A stretch of DNA of 64,000 bases from contig NZ_RJVG01000003.1 in assembly GCF_003752155.1 (NCBI RefSeq), positions 124,001 to 188,000 on the forward strand, written 5' to 3'. Below are positions 35,347-45,578 of this stretch, in pieces. The position numbers and the translations under genes were made by a program. The DNA is from Mobilisporobacter senegalensis. GTDB taxonomy: Bacteria; Bacillota; Clostridia; Lachnospirales; Lachnospiraceae. Below the pieces are notes generated by a model. It was given only the letters and a program-made list of their open reading frames with translations. It made no database searches and had not been told where the DNA came from. The first letter of the stretch is position 1. Every line of letters begins with the position of its first letter.

Positions 35347-36456
35347 TTATACTTCTAAATAATAGGTATCAGGGTTCTCCGGATCAAAGACTTCATTGCA
35401 CCATATTATTGTTATCAGATCAGTATTCCCAAGATTCTCAATGTTATGGGTATATCCAACGGGTATATCTACTACCTGCAGATGATTGGAGTCAACAAAA
35501 TATTCTATTATGTGATCGGAATTGAGTTTCTTTAGACGGATAACGCCCGAACCACTGACCACAAGAAATTTTTCTACTTTTGTATGATGATAGTGGTTTC
35601 CTTTTATAATTCCCGGTTTGGTCACATTCACAGATATTTGACCACAGGACAGGGTCCTGATAAATTCAGTAAAAGAACCTCTGTTATCTATATTCATATT
35701 AAGATCATAATTGAAATTTTCTTCCGGTAAATAACTTAAATAGGTGCTGTATAGTTTTTTTGTAAAGTCATCGGATAAATCCGGGACCATCCCTTTTCTA
35801 CGGATTTCATAAAATGTAGAGAGTAACTTTGATATTTGACCAAGAGTGTTTGAATAAACGGGTCCAATTTCATGAAAAAACTCACTTTTTACCGGTCTTG
35901 TATCTAATAAATGAATTAATTCCTTAACAACATCATCGATATATACGAGATGAATCACTTTATCCGGATCATCTACTGTAATTGGCAGATTGTTTGCAAT
36001 ATTATGGCAAAAAGTAGCAATGACACTATTGTAATTAGGCCTGCACCATTTGCCAAACACGTTGGGCAGCCGGTAAATATATGCTTTTGCTCTGGATTGT
36101 ATGGAATAGCTTATAAGTAAATCTTCGCATGCTTTTTTACTTTTTCCATATGGATTCGAAAGAGATGCCTGAATGGATGAGGAAATCATAACAGGACATT
36201 TTTTATTATATTTATTCAAAATATCAAGCAAATCTGCTGTAAATCCAAAATTGCCCTCCATAAATTCTAAATCATCCAAAGTACGGTTTATACCGGCTAG
36301 ATGATATATGAAATCTGCTTCTTTACAATACGTTTCTAAAATCGAAAGCTCCATATCTTTATCATATTCGAATATATTAAGGGTTTTTCGCTCTTTTAAA
36401 TGCACTATTAAATTTTTAGCTATGAACCCTTTTGAACCTGTTACTAATACATTCAT
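35347..36456 (-). CDS. capF: CapF-like bifunctional UDP-sugar reductase/epimerase
   Basis: 369 residues from the ATG at 36456, two bases after the capE stop; this equals the length of staphylococcal CapF. The N-terminal short-chain dehydrogenase domain (1-245) has 'VTGSKGFIAKNL' and 'PYGKSKKACEDLL' (Tyr-x-x-x-Lys). The C-terminal cupin (about 255-369) has 'GIIKGNHYHHTKVEKFLVV' with its metal-binding His. CapF epimerises and reduces the CapE product with NADPH on the way to UDP-L-FucNAc. Confidence 0.88.
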   Translation of the reverse strand: MNVLVTGSKGFIAKNLIVHLKERKTLNIFEYDKDMELSILETYCKEADFIYHLAGINRTLDDLEFMEGNFGFTADLLDILNKYNKKCPVMISSSIQASLSNPYGKSKKACEDLLISYSIQSRAKAYIYRLPNVFGKWCRPNYNSVIATFCHNIANNLPITVDDPDKVIHLVYIDDVVKELIHLLDTRPVKSEFFHEIGPVYSNTLGQISKLLSTFYEIRRKGMVPDLSDDFTKKLYSTYLSYLPEENFNYDLNMNIDNRGSFTEFIRTLSCGQISVNVTKPGIIKGNHYHHTKVEKFLVVSGSGVIRLKKLNSDHIIEYFVDSNHLQVVDIPVGYTHNIENLGNTDLITIIWCNEVFDPENPDTYYLEV

Positions 36457-36458
36457 AC

Positions 36459-37472
36459 TTACCACCCAATCAATTCTTCCCTGATATAGTCAAGCTTTAA
36501 TAATATTTTCTTTATTTCTTCTAAATTTAAGCGTTTGGTATTATTGGAATTGTACTCCTCTTCTACAGACAATTGCTGATTGCCTTCAATAAAATATTTA
36601 TTATAATTCAGGTCTCTTTTATCTGCAGGGATACGATAAAAATCTCCCATATCCTCTGCAACAAAATATTCTTCTTTGGTCATAAGTGTTTCATATAACT
36701 TTTCTCCATGTCTCGTTCCTATTATTTTTATTTCATTGTCGGCGTGAAATATTTCTTTTAACGCTCTGGCCAAATCTTCAATGGTAGATGCCGGTGATTT
36801 CTGAATCATAATATCCCCTGCCTCTCCATTCTCGAATGCATAAATAACAAGTTTTACAGCTTCCTCCAGACTCATTAGGAACCTGGTCATATTGGGATTT
36901 GTAATAGTAATTTCCTTTCCTTTTTTTATCTGTTCCACAAAAAGTGGAATTACAGAGCCTCTGGAAGCCATAACATTACCATATCTGGTGCCGCATATGA
37001 TTGTTTTTTCAGGGTTGACTGTTTTGGATTTTGCAATATAGACTTTTTCCATCATTGCCTTTGAAATCCCCATTGCATTAATTGGATAAGCTGCTTTATC
37101 GGTGGAAAGACAGATTACTTTTTTTACTTCATGTTCTATGGCTGCAGTTAACACATTATCCGTTCCTAAAATATTGGTCTTTACAGCTTCTAATGGAAAA
37201 AATTCACAGGATGGAACTTGTTTCAGGGCAGCAGCGTGAAATATATAATCAACATCATACATGGAATTTTCAATAGATTTTAAATCTCTTACATCTCCAA
37301 TATAAAACTTTATTTTATCATTGTTATAGAACTTTCGCATATCATCCTGTTTCTTTTCATCACGTGAAAATATACGGATTTCTTTTATATCTGTAGTTAA
37401 GAACCCCTTTAGTATGGCATTACCAAAAGATCCGGTTCCGCCAGTAATTAGTAATGTTTTATTTTTAAACAT
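36459..37472 (-). CDS. capE: CapE-like UDP-GlcNAc 4,6-dehydratase/5-epimerase
   Basis: 337 residues. Rossmann motif 'ITGGTGSFGNAIL' at 8-20, 'FHAAALKQVPSCEFFP', and 'STDKAAYPINAMGISKAM' where Met replaces the usual catalytic Tyr, as in inverting 4,6-dehydratases. 'GTRYGNVMASRGSVIPLF' follows. It starts UDP-L-FucNAc synthesis from UDP-GlcNAc. AAAGGA precedes the ATG. capE-capF-capG are tightly packed and end the locus. Confidence 0.88.
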   Translation of the reverse strand: MFKNKTLLITGGTGSFGNAILKGFLTTDIKEIRIFSRDEKKQDDMRKFYNNDKIKFYIGDVRDLKSIENSMYDVDYIFHAAALKQVPSCEFFPLEAVKTNILGTDNVLTAAIEHEVKKVICLSTDKAAYPINAMGISKAMMEKVYIAKSKTVNPEKTIICGTRYGNVMASRGSVIPLFVEQIKKGKEITITNPNMTRFLMSLEEAVKLVIYAFENGEAGDIMIQKSPASTIEDLARALKEIFHADNEIKIIGTRHGEKLYETLMTKEEYFVAEDMGDFYRIPADKRDLNYNKYFIEGNQQLSVEEEYNSNNTKRLNLEEIKKILLKLDYIREELIGW

Positions 37473-37484
37473 ACCAAAATCCTT

Positions 37485-38990
37485 TCAAAAGATTTTAATA
37501 AAAGATTTTTCATAATGATTTAATGACAATTTCCACATTAATATGATATATAAAATTACAATAAATGTTCCTTTCATGACAAATCCTGTTATAGAATAGT
37601 ATGGAAACAAATGATTCATGAAAATGCCGGCCAGTAAGGTGAGCACCATTGGTGGTGCCATATCTGCATAGCAATTCTTGAAAAATTGAAAGACATTAAT
37701 ATGCAGTACTTTATAATAAATCACATTCATAATGATCAAACGTATAAAGTACACAATGCAAATAGAGATTGCTGCCCCCAGAGTCCCAAAGTAACTGGAA
37801 AATATAGTGGATAATAGTACATTTAGTATGGCTACCCCAACATATACCAAAGCCTGCATCTTTACCTTATTCATAGCAATGATTGTTACACTTGCTATTT
37901 GCTGGGGGACACGAAAAACGCCAGGCAGCATCATTAATATGGCTCCATAATATGCTGCCTCAAAGCCATCGCCCATCCATAGACAGACAAATTCTTTACC
38001 CACAATGGAAAAACCAACAAAAATCAGCCCGATAATAATATATTGAAAACGGCCAACTTTAATCATCAGAGGTAAAACACTTCCACTATCTTCATTTTTT
38101 GTGATAATTCTAGATATTTTTGGAAGGAACATTCCATTAATTGCTCCTGATATGATATATGCATATCCTTCTAATGTACTTGCAATACCAAATATGGCTA
38201 TTTGTTCTGAACCAGCTACTGCACCTAAAATAGATGGTGTAATATTAAATATAAACCGGTTTGCTATACTAATTACAGTTGCCCAGACAGAAAAACTAAA
38301 GATTTCCTTTAGTAAGGTACGATCCCAAAATTTAAAATGTACTTTTACAGGAAGATAACGCCTGATATAAAGCAGCTTAATAAAAATCAGGAATATACCG
38401 GCAAAGGCATTTACTAATACTAACGCATACAGTTTAAATCCTAACATTAATGCACCTACCATTAGTGTTAAAATCAATAATTTATGTATGAGTTCACATA
38501 ATTTTAATGTTATAAACTTTTCATAAGAAGTTAAAATACCATTTAAGGTTACAAAAGGCAAAGAGATTATGCTAAAAGTAGAAGTTATGATAAATATAAT
38601 TTTAAATTTTTCTATTTCACCAGAAGTTAATTCTGAATAAATCATTGGAATAAAGAAATATAAAATAATTAATACAGTAAGAATTACAAAGTCGATCAGT
38701 ATATAAAGCTTATAAATTAGACCAAGAAAATCATTAACTTTATTCTGATCTCCTTCCGCATTATATTTGGATATAAATCTGGATACTGCTTCGCTAATCC
38801 CAAAATCAATAAGAAATACACTAATCAAAGAACTGGCTAATGTGTATAGGCCATAATCATTGACTCCTATCTGCTTGACCATCCATGGGGTATAAAGCAG
38901 ACCAGATAATAAGCTGACGGTAATGGCCAGATATGATATGACTGCCCCTCTTTTTATTTGATTTGTTTCATTATTTTTCATTGGGTTCAA
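37485..38990 (-). CDS. wzx: Wzx-type polysaccharide flippase
   Basis: About 500 residues with 12-14 membrane helices and the start 'GAVISYLAITVSLLSGLLYT' followed by 'PWMVKQIGVNDYGLYTLASS', the signature of the polysaccharide/MATE-like export superfamily. It moves the undecaprenyl-linked repeat unit across the membrane. The start is either TTG 38990 or the ATG nine bases later; AGGGGGAA lies upstream of both. Confidence 0.85.
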   Translation of the reverse strand: MNPMKNNETNQIKRGAVISYLAITVSLLSGLLYTPWMVKQIGVNDYGLYTLASSLISVFLIDFGISEAVSRFISKYNAEGDQNKVNDFLGLIYKLYILIDFVILTVLIILYFFIPMIYSELTSGEIEKFKIIFIITSTFSIISLPFVTLNGILTSYEKFITLKLCELIHKLLILTLMVGALMLGFKLYALVLVNAFAGIFLIFIKLLYIRRYLPVKVHFKFWDRTLLKEIFSFSVWATVISIANRFIFNITPSILGAVAGSEQIAIFGIASTLEGYAYIISGAINGMFLPKISRIITKNEDSGSVLPLMIKVGRFQYIIIGLIFVGFSIVGKEFVCLWMGDGFEAAYYGAILMMLPGVFRVPQQIASVTIIAMNKVKMQALVYVGVAILNVLLSTIFSSYFGTLGAAISICIVYFIRLIIMNVIYYKVLHINVFQFFKNCYADMAPPMVLTLLAGIFMNHLFPYYSITGFVMKGTFIVILYIILMWKLSLNHYEKSFIKIF

Positions 38991-39016
38991 ATGGATTCCC
39001 CCTATTATGTTTGGGA

Positions 39017-41080
39017 TTATATATCATTTTTTTTAACATTACTTAATAACTCTTTATATACAGTAATGTAATCATTTAATCTATCTGTTTTATTAAAATG
39101 TTTCCTGGCATATTCAATACAATGTTCACTGTAATAAGATTTTTTATTACTGCATATTTCAATAATTTTTGTGTATAATCCTTTCATATCATTCCCTTTC
39201 ACGACATAGCCACAATGCTCTCCTATTTGTTCAGGATTTGATGTAGAATTAAAAGCAATTACAGGAGTACCGCATGCCAATGCTTCAATAGTGACTTTTC
39301 CGCATGCTTCTTCCATAGAAAGATTCAGCAGTACATCTGCCATGGAATAGTATTTGACCAGAGTATCAATATCATGAGTTTCCCTAATATGTATGATATT
39401 TTTATAATTTTCTAAATCTTCCTCCATATTTCCTATCATAATAATCGAGATATTATCAGGCAATATTTGGGATAAATGAATAAAATTCCATAAGCCTTTG
39501 TCTGCCGTCCAAAAACTGGCCACACCAAGAATAATGAATTTCTTCATTAAATTCATATTTACACGTAGATCATCTGAATAAACCGGCCTGAATATATTCA
39601 AATCGGACCAGTTATATATTCGGGTAATAATTTTAGAATCAGACAAATAGGATTGTCTGGCTTCGTTGGTGATCCAGTCGGATACACCTACTACTGCAAG
39701 ATGATTCATTCTTTGAAATAATCTTTTCTTATCATGGTACATTTTATTGCTTCTATCCAGGAACCAGCTTGGGTTATCCTTGCGTTTTCTGGGACAATGA
39801 TTGCACCCGCTCTTCCATTTATAACATTGATCCACAGTATAATGGCAGCACTTACCTGTAAAGAACCAACAGTCATGGAGAGTTAATACAGTTGGTATAT
39901 TATTTTTGATCAGATACTCCATTAATATTTTCAGATTTATGTAATTTCCATGTAAATTATGAAGATGTACTATATCTGGTTTGATTTTATCCAGATATTT
40001 CAGGAAACGAAAGGTTTCAATACGGGAGAAATATCCTTGTTTTCCGGTAAGCCTGGAGAATAAACTATGACATATCCGGTCAAATTTTGTTCCAATTTTA
40101 TAACCTTTTAATGGGATGCCGTCAGAATAAGCGATATATCCCTTGTGGCCATTTTCTTTCAGGCAGTCAATAATTTCAGAGCATATCCTGCCTGTGCTTC
40201 GGATACCGCTCACAGCATTAATGTGAATGACTTTCATATGGATATCCTTTTTTCCAAGTTCTAATTTACACTTAATGATTTTATGGCTGGGATGTCTTTC
40301 TGCTAGAGGCAGTATTCTATGAATATTACCAAATCTTGATTTTAAAAAACTTTTATAATATTTTGATGCCAGAAACTTTTCACCCATAAATTCTAATTCT
40401 ATTAATTCCTCATAAACCTTTCGATTTAATGGTTTGAATTTCAAATTGGGATTACATATTTCATAAACATACCTGGTCTGCAGGATATTAAATATTTTAC
40501 ATATTAACTCAGATACAATATTTATGAATAAAATCGGAAGTATTGCAATGATATGATATATAAATAACTTATACTTTCTATTACTTACTTCCATATTAAT
40601 TTTATATTTTCTATTGATTTTTACTGTTCTTGCACCGCTAAGAACTCCAACCATAGCTGCCTGCAGCCTGAAAAACTTCTTAGAGACATTATCAACAGGA
40701 AAAAGATCTACAAATAACCCGTGATGCATATTGATATCTTTTATATCATCCTGTTTATACACTGTTTGATTCATATTAACTTTAGTATAATTTAATGGAA
40801 AATATTTCACTGTTTTATTATTTTGAATAAAGAAATCTCTATGTAATTCAGTTTTGCATATTCTTAAAAACCTTTCATAATCTTTTCTTAGCATTACAAT
40901 GTCAATATCATCGTCCCAGGGAACAAATCCTTTATATTTAACGGCACCAAGTAAAGTGCCCCCTTCCAAAGAATATTTAATATTGTATTTTCTACAGATT
41001 CGGTCAATCTCTTTTAAGATCACCAACATTTTACTTTGTACTTCTTTGATATCATATTGACAGATTTTATATTCATTCAT
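39017..41080 (-). CDS. LicD-type phosphotransferase fused to a GT4 glycosyltransferase
   Basis: 687 residues in two parts. Residues 1-270 are LicD: 'YSLEGGTLLGAVKYKGFVPW' followed by 'DDDIDIVMLRKDYERF'. LicD proteins move phosphocholine or related phospho groups to glycans. From residue 280 ('MKVIHINAVSGIRSTGRICS') a complete GT4 enzyme follows, with 'HLHNLHGNYINLKIL' and the donor-site 'MEEACGKVTIEALACGTPVI'. An AAGGATAT site eight bases before the internal Met codon (about 40244) could also start the GT4 alone. LicD-like sequence up to the joint is normal length, so this looks like a gene fusion rather than misreading. Confidence 0.85.
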   Translation of the reverse strand: MNEYKICQYDIKEVQSKMLVILKEIDRICRKYNIKYSLEGGTLLGAVKYKGFVPWDDDIDIVMLRKDYERFLRICKTELHRDFFIQNNKTVKYFPLNYTKVNMNQTVYKQDDIKDINMHHGLFVDLFPVDNVSKKFFRLQAAMVGVLSGARTVKINRKYKINMEVSNRKYKLFIYHIIAILPILFINIVSELICKIFNILQTRYVYEICNPNLKFKPLNRKVYEELIELEFMGEKFLASKYYKSFLKSRFGNIHRILPLAERHPSHKIIKCKLELGKKDIHMKVIHINAVSGIRSTGRICSEIIDCLKENGHKGYIAYSDGIPLKGYKIGTKFDRICHSLFSRLTGKQGYFSRIETFRFLKYLDKIKPDIVHLHNLHGNYINLKILMEYLIKNNIPTVLTLHDCWFFTGKCCHYTVDQCYKWKSGCNHCPRKRKDNPSWFLDRSNKMYHDKKRLFQRMNHLAVVGVSDWITNEARQSYLSDSKIITRIYNWSDLNIFRPVYSDDLRVNMNLMKKFIILGVASFWTADKGLWNFIHLSQILPDNISIIMIGNMEEDLENYKNIIHIRETHDIDTLVKYYSMADVLLNLSMEEACGKVTIEALACGTPVIAFNSTSNPEQIGEHCGYVVKGNDMKGLYTKIIEICSNKKSYYSEHCIEYARKHFNKTDRLNDYITVYKELLSNVKKNDI

Positions 41081-41109
41081 AATAAACCTCTTTATCTATT
41101 AAATATTCA

Positions 41110-42267
41110 TTATTGAAACCAGTCTTGTTCTATAATATAGGCCATGCTGCATGGACCATTACGATAATATTTTGTCTTTTTAACCAGTAAGCTTCCAGAA
41201 AATTCAAGGAACCTTGAAGCAGCTACATCTGCATTCCAGGTATGATTCATGGTTTCATAAGCTTTCATACCAAACTCGTACTGCAAATCCGGGTCTTGAA
41301 TCAAATGCTTTACTTTATAATATAATTCACTTATATTACCGGAACGATATATGAAACCATTCACCTTATTTTCAATCAGATAGGGAACACTGCCTACAGC
41401 ATGACTGGCAACTATGGCACACCCACAGCTCATAGCTTCATTGATCACAGCACCCCAGCCTTCTTTGTAATTACTGGTAAATATAAATATATTTGCGGCT
41501 TCCATATGCTTTTTTACCTCTTCAGGCGGCATAGAACCTAAAAATCGGATTTTTTTTGTCAAACCCAATAATTTGACAAGTAATTTTAAGGGCTTTTCAT
41601 AATTACCCATACCAATAATATCCATGGTAAACGGAACATTATTGAGCATTAGTCGTTTTGCAACGAAAATAGCATCTTTTGTGCATTTTCCGTTGATTAA
41701 TCTTCCAACACAGAGCAGCTTATTATAATCTTTGTTTTTATTCTCCATTAAAGTTTTTATATCTTTCTTATCCAACTCCGGGAAATATCCCCATTTATAA
41801 CATTTGTTAAAGAATCCACATAGGGATAAATCATAGGATGTATAAGCACTGGCACAAAGAACATACAGATTTTTATCTTTATATTTTATAATCCGTTCAT
41901 ATATTTTTCTTCGGGTCGATGGTATATATCTGCGCCAAAGTCCTTTTTTTAATAATCGTTCCGAATATATGAAAGATAATTTATTTTTTCTCATTCTCAT
42001 ATTTATGAATTTGGCAGGACATGCTCCAAAAATTACAACATCATAGTTCTTAATAATACTGTGCCCATACTTTTTTTGGTCTTCATTCTCATAGATTCGT
42101 ATTACATAATCATAAATGGAATTCATATCATCATAACCCAGTTTAATTCTTGACTCGGGAATTGGTTCGGTGGCAATAAAATAAAACTCTTCACATTTAT
42201 CCATTAAGTGGTTACATAGGAATAATTGATGATGATTTAAATAGTTTGAAACAAATGCTATTTTCAA
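41110..42267 (-). CDS. GT4-family glycosyltransferase
   Basis: 385 residues. The donor-binding half has 'LCVGRLINGKCTKDAIFVAK' and 'NYKEGWGAVINEAMSCGCAI', the GT4 E-x7-E type site. The start is TTG (42267) behind AAAGGTGG. No membrane segment. It adds one sugar to the lipid-linked capsule unit at the inner membrane face; donor and acceptor are unknown. Confidence 0.82.
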   Translation of the reverse strand: MKIAFVSNYLNHHQLFLCNHLMDKCEEFYFIATEPIPESRIKLGYDDMNSIYDYVIRIYENEDQKKYGHSIIKNYDVVIFGACPAKFINMRMRKNKLSFIYSERLLKKGLWRRYIPSTRRKIYERIIKYKDKNLYVLCASAYTSYDLSLCGFFNKCYKWGYFPELDKKDIKTLMENKNKDYNKLLCVGRLINGKCTKDAIFVAKRLMLNNVPFTMDIIGMGNYEKPLKLLVKLLGLTKKIRFLGSMPPEEVKKHMEAANIFIFTSNYKEGWGAVINEAMSCGCAIVASHAVGSVPYLIENKVNGFIYRSGNISELYYKVKHLIQDPDLQYEFGMKAYETMNHTWNADVAASRFLEFSGSLLVKKTKYYRNGPCSMAYIIEQDWFQ

Positions 42268-42295
42268 AAATTATTATCCACCTTTCTGATTATAT

Positions 42296-43354
42296 TTATG
42301 TTTGCCAAAAAAACATATAGGAAGGGTCATTCCTGATAAGCAGTAATATTAAAGTTGCTGCAGCTATAAGAAACACGAAATTTTTTTCTTTTTTTGAGAA
42401 AGTATTTAGGATTTCTGGGACTAATAGCATTATGAATAATGAAAAATACTGAATAACACGCATTGTGGCAGAATTAACAAAGGTAAATGGTGCAAGCATT
42501 ACAGCAATCAATAAAGCATTGATATAATGTGTGGCTTGTGGATTACCCAAAAGTATCTTCTCTTTTTTTATTAATGCGGCAATCAGTATGATAATCAGAA
42601 AGGTGGTAAATGTCCAGGTTCCGGCTCCTTCATCTGGAAGGTATTGCTCATATCCGGCAACTTTACTGGCAAAATAAAATATACTTTCCTTAAAAATGAG
42701 TATGATGATCATTCCGCACCCTGCAAAAGTCAAATATTTATTTGTGATTTTTTTATTGGCAATAAAATAAAAAGGCAGATAACAGATGGCAGAAAAATGG
42801 ATTGGCATTGCCAATAGCAGCAATATGAAAAATATCCAGAATCTTCTTTCTTTTATAAATTTGTATCCGATAAATACAGCAATGGAAGTCGCTACAGTCT
42901 GCCTTGTGCCTGTAATCGAAAAGAAAGAATAAAATAAACAGGAATATATTATAAAACTCATTAATGGATCAATAGAGTTTTTATATATCCATATTCCTAA
43001 TGGTACTATAAATATGACAGCAATCATAATTAAATAGATCCGATAATTGGACGTAAATAATTGAACCAGCTTTTGAAATACAATATATCCGGGATCTTTT
43101 CCATAACTGCCCTTAATAAATATATTTATAAAATCATTCCATAAAGTATTCCAGGAAATCAATTTTGCCTGCTGAAATATATATTCGTATTTTATGGTAT
43201 CTGCACCAATAGTCACATTACGCAGACCTGAAAGGAGTATCCAGTTTAAAGATGCCAGACAACAAAATATTTTTTTATATTTTAAGGAAGGATTTACAAG
43301 AAGGAAAAATCCGTATATCATCAATAATGCAATATTTATTAAATAAATAATCAA
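42296..43354 (-). CDS. wzy: EpsG/Wzy-type polysaccharide polymerase
   Basis: 352 residues, ten or more membrane helices and a large loop in the middle. 'LNWILLSGLRNVTIGADTIK' and 'SFFSITGTRQTVATSIAVFI' are the EpsG-family blocks. Such proteins polymerise repeat units on the outer membrane face. The start is TTG (43354) after GAGGTGAAG. It is the only polymerase candidate in the locus. Confidence 0.8.
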   Translation of the reverse strand: MIIYLINIALLMIYGFFLLVNPSLKYKKIFCCLASLNWILLSGLRNVTIGADTIKYEYIFQQAKLISWNTLWNDFINIFIKGSYGKDPGYIVFQKLVQLFTSNYRIYLIMIAVIFIVPLGIWIYKNSIDPLMSFIIYSCLFYSFFSITGTRQTVATSIAVFIGYKFIKERRFWIFFILLLLAMPIHFSAICYLPFYFIANKKITNKYLTFAGCGMIIILIFKESIFYFASKVAGYEQYLPDEGAGTWTFTTFLIIILIAALIKKEKILLGNPQATHYINALLIAVMLAPFTFVNSATMRVIQYFSLFIMLLVPEILNTFSKKEKNFVFLIAAATLILLLIRNDPSYMFFWQT

Positions 43355-43373
43355 TTTTCTTCACCTCTAATCA

Positions 43374-44654
43374 TCATTGCTGTAATAATTCATTAAAGTC
43401 ATTTTGTAATATTTTCTGTATCTCTTCTATCTGATGATTTTTTTTTCCGCATTCCCATGACCTATTGCTATACTTTTTTATTAAGCTTTGTGAGTAAATT
43501 ATTTTTTCTAATCGTTTTTTTATTTCAGATTTATTATTCACTACAATAGCCCCATGATTTTTAGATAAATATTCTATGGAAGCAATATTTTTACTGCCAA
43601 TAGCCAATATACATCTTCCGCTTTTAAAGTAGTCAACAAGTTTCGTGGAAAAGGATAATCTGACCTGTAATCTGTCTTTTAAATGAAAGGATTCTACATG
43701 AACTAAAATATCAGCATCCAGTTGAAGTTTTGCTATTTCTTCCGCTGATACGCTCCCTTGTAATTTAACGCTTTCAGGATAATATAATTTTTGTTTTATA
43801 CGGTTACTGATAGGTGTAGCAGTATATATATATAGTATCCCTTTTGGTTCCTGCTGATTTATTTCATGTAAAGCATCACCAATGTAAGCCAGTGTCTTCC
43901 ACCTTCCTGAACCTATATTTCCTGAAAAAACCAGTTTCAATGGATTATTGGATGGAATATATTCTGGTTTTTTATTAAAATCAAAACCTTTATATATCAC
44001 CTTACAATTTCTTTTAAATATTTTAGAATATTCTATTTGTTGAAGCTCCGATATTACATACATATAAGAACTTATATTAGAGATATTTCTTAATTTTTTT
44101 CTTTGTAGGAATCGGTTCAGCCAAAATAATGGTGATATGGAAAATTGCTTCAAGGTATAAACATCATCCCAGGCATAAACGATCAATGGTTTTTTCGTAT
44201 AATCTTTTAGAAAGAAAAGCATATCATTTAAATAGCTTCTATCTAAAAATTGTGCAAAGATAATATCCGGATTAAAATCATCTACAAACTTTTTTAGATC
44301 GTCACATATCCAGTTCTTAAAGCTCCAAATAATATCCCGAAACAGAAAAAACAGTTGAAAGCGATGCTTCCTCATGAAATCAAAGGCTCCGTTTTTACCA
44401 ATAGGCTCCAGTACTTCCTCATGAATGCCATTCACTTCATAGCAACATTTATGGTTGGGATTGAATAAATTTCTGATAATATTTCTCTCACTGATATGCA
44501 AATGTTTTTTAACAAAATCTGTATCAGGAATTCCATTGCCACAGCAAATATAAGCGATTTCCAGATTATCAATTCCTTTAAAAATATTCGTATAAGAATT
44601 CCCGATATTATTATCATTTCTCCAGGGACTGCAAGAAACCACTAATATTTTCAT
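43374..44654 (-). CDS. Glycosyltransferase (GT4-like)
   Basis: 426 residues from the ATG at 44654 ('MKILVVSCSPWRNDNNIGNS') behind GGAAAGGAAC; a longer frame to 44705 lacks a site. A Rossmann-type C-terminal half has 'LVFSGNIGSGRWKTLAYIGD' and 'KLVDYFKSGRCILAIGSKNI'. It is a GT-B fold enzyme of the capsule cluster with unknown specificity. The N-terminal half is divergent. Confidence 0.75.
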   Translation of the reverse strand: MKILVVSCSPWRNDNNIGNSYTNIFKGIDNLEIAYICCGNGIPDTDFVKKHLHISERNIIRNLFNPNHKCCYEVNGIHEEVLEPIGKNGAFDFMRKHRFQLFFLFRDIIWSFKNWICDDLKKFVDDFNPDIIFAQFLDRSYLNDMLFFLKDYTKKPLIVYAWDDVYTLKQFSISPLFWLNRFLQRKKLRNISNISSYMYVISELQQIEYSKIFKRNCKVIYKGFDFNKKPEYIPSNNPLKLVFSGNIGSGRWKTLAYIGDALHEINQQEPKGILYIYTATPISNRIKQKLYYPESVKLQGSVSAEEIAKLQLDADILVHVESFHLKDRLQVRLSFSTKLVDYFKSGRCILAIGSKNIASIEYLSKNHGAIVVNNKSEIKKRLEKIIYSQSLIKKYSNRSWECGKKNHQIEEIQKILQNDFNELLQQ

Positions 44655-44711
44655 AATCTGTTCCTTTCCTTTGATTTTGTTTGATTCCTTTATCCTCTGG
44701 GTCAAACAAAA

Positions 44712-45578
44712 TCAAACTACGGTTTTTTTAATTCCGCTGCTAAAATCTACAATCGTATAATTTTCATATGGATATTCAGATAATACAGGATTGTAGGACA
44801 GGCCCCCAAAAATTTTAATTACAATCTCAAATTCTGAAAACACTCTTGCTACTGTTCCTAATGGGGCTGAAAAATATATCTTTTTACCAATTGCATTTGC
44901 TATTTCTGAAACCAGTTGGCAAGTGCTAAAGCCGGTGCCATCCTGAGGATGAAATACTCCTGCTCTTCTGTCGCTGATTAAAATTTCAATATATTTACAC
45001 AGGTTATCAATATATAGAAAGCTCTGCTTGCTCTCTTCGTATACTTTAGGGAATACAGGTAATATTTTTACCATTTTAATAAAATGATTCATGTAATTTC
45101 CCGGACATCCATAACCGTATATATTTGGAGGCCGGACAATGGATATTATGAAATCCTTTGAATTTAATTTTTTGAGTTTTTTTTCGGCTTCTAATTTACT
45201 TCTGCCATAATAATTCTTAGGATTTAATGGGGTATTATCATCAATTACATTCCCATATGGCAATTTTTTATTTTGTCCGTATACAGCCATAGTACTAAAG
45301 AATATAAAATGTTTTACCTGGTTTTCTTTTGCCTTCCTGGCAACTTCCACCGTTAAATCTATATTTACCCTGCGGTAAGCTTCCCATGTTATTTTTTTAT
45401 GTTTCTTATGTACGATTGCAGCTACATGTATCACTGCATCGTACTGTGTAAAATCATATTCCTTCCATTTGGCATCGATTAAATCTAACTCATCTACAAT
45501 AATTCCACCTGGGTTTTCTAACCATTTTTTTAGATTTCCTCCCACATAGCTACCCTTACCGGTAATTAAAACCCTCAT
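44712..45578 (-). CDS. NAD-dependent sugar epimerase/dehydratase
   Basis: 288 residues with 'ITGKGSYVGGNL' (NAD loop), 'FSTMAVYGQNKKLPYG' and 'NYYGRSKLEAEKKL' (Tyr-x-x-x-Lys catalytic pair). This is an extended short-chain dehydrogenase of the NDP-sugar epimerase kind. The sugar cannot be told. Its ATG overlaps the upstream fusion gene by four bases, so translation is coupled. Confidence 0.82.
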   Translation of the reverse strand: MRVLITGKGSYVGGNLKKWLENPGGIIVDELDLIDAKWKEYDFTQYDAVIHVAAIVHKKHKKITWEAYRRVNIDLTVEVARKAKENQVKHFIFFSTMAVYGQNKKLPYGNVIDDNTPLNPKNYYGRSKLEAEKKLKKLNSKDFIISIVRPPNIYGYGCPGNYMNHFIKMVKILPVFPKVYEESKQSFLYIDNLCKYIEILISDRRAGVFHPQDGTGFSTCQLVSEIANAIGKKIYFSAPLGTVARVFSEFEIVIKIFGGLSYNPVLSEYPYENYTIVDFSSGIKKTVV

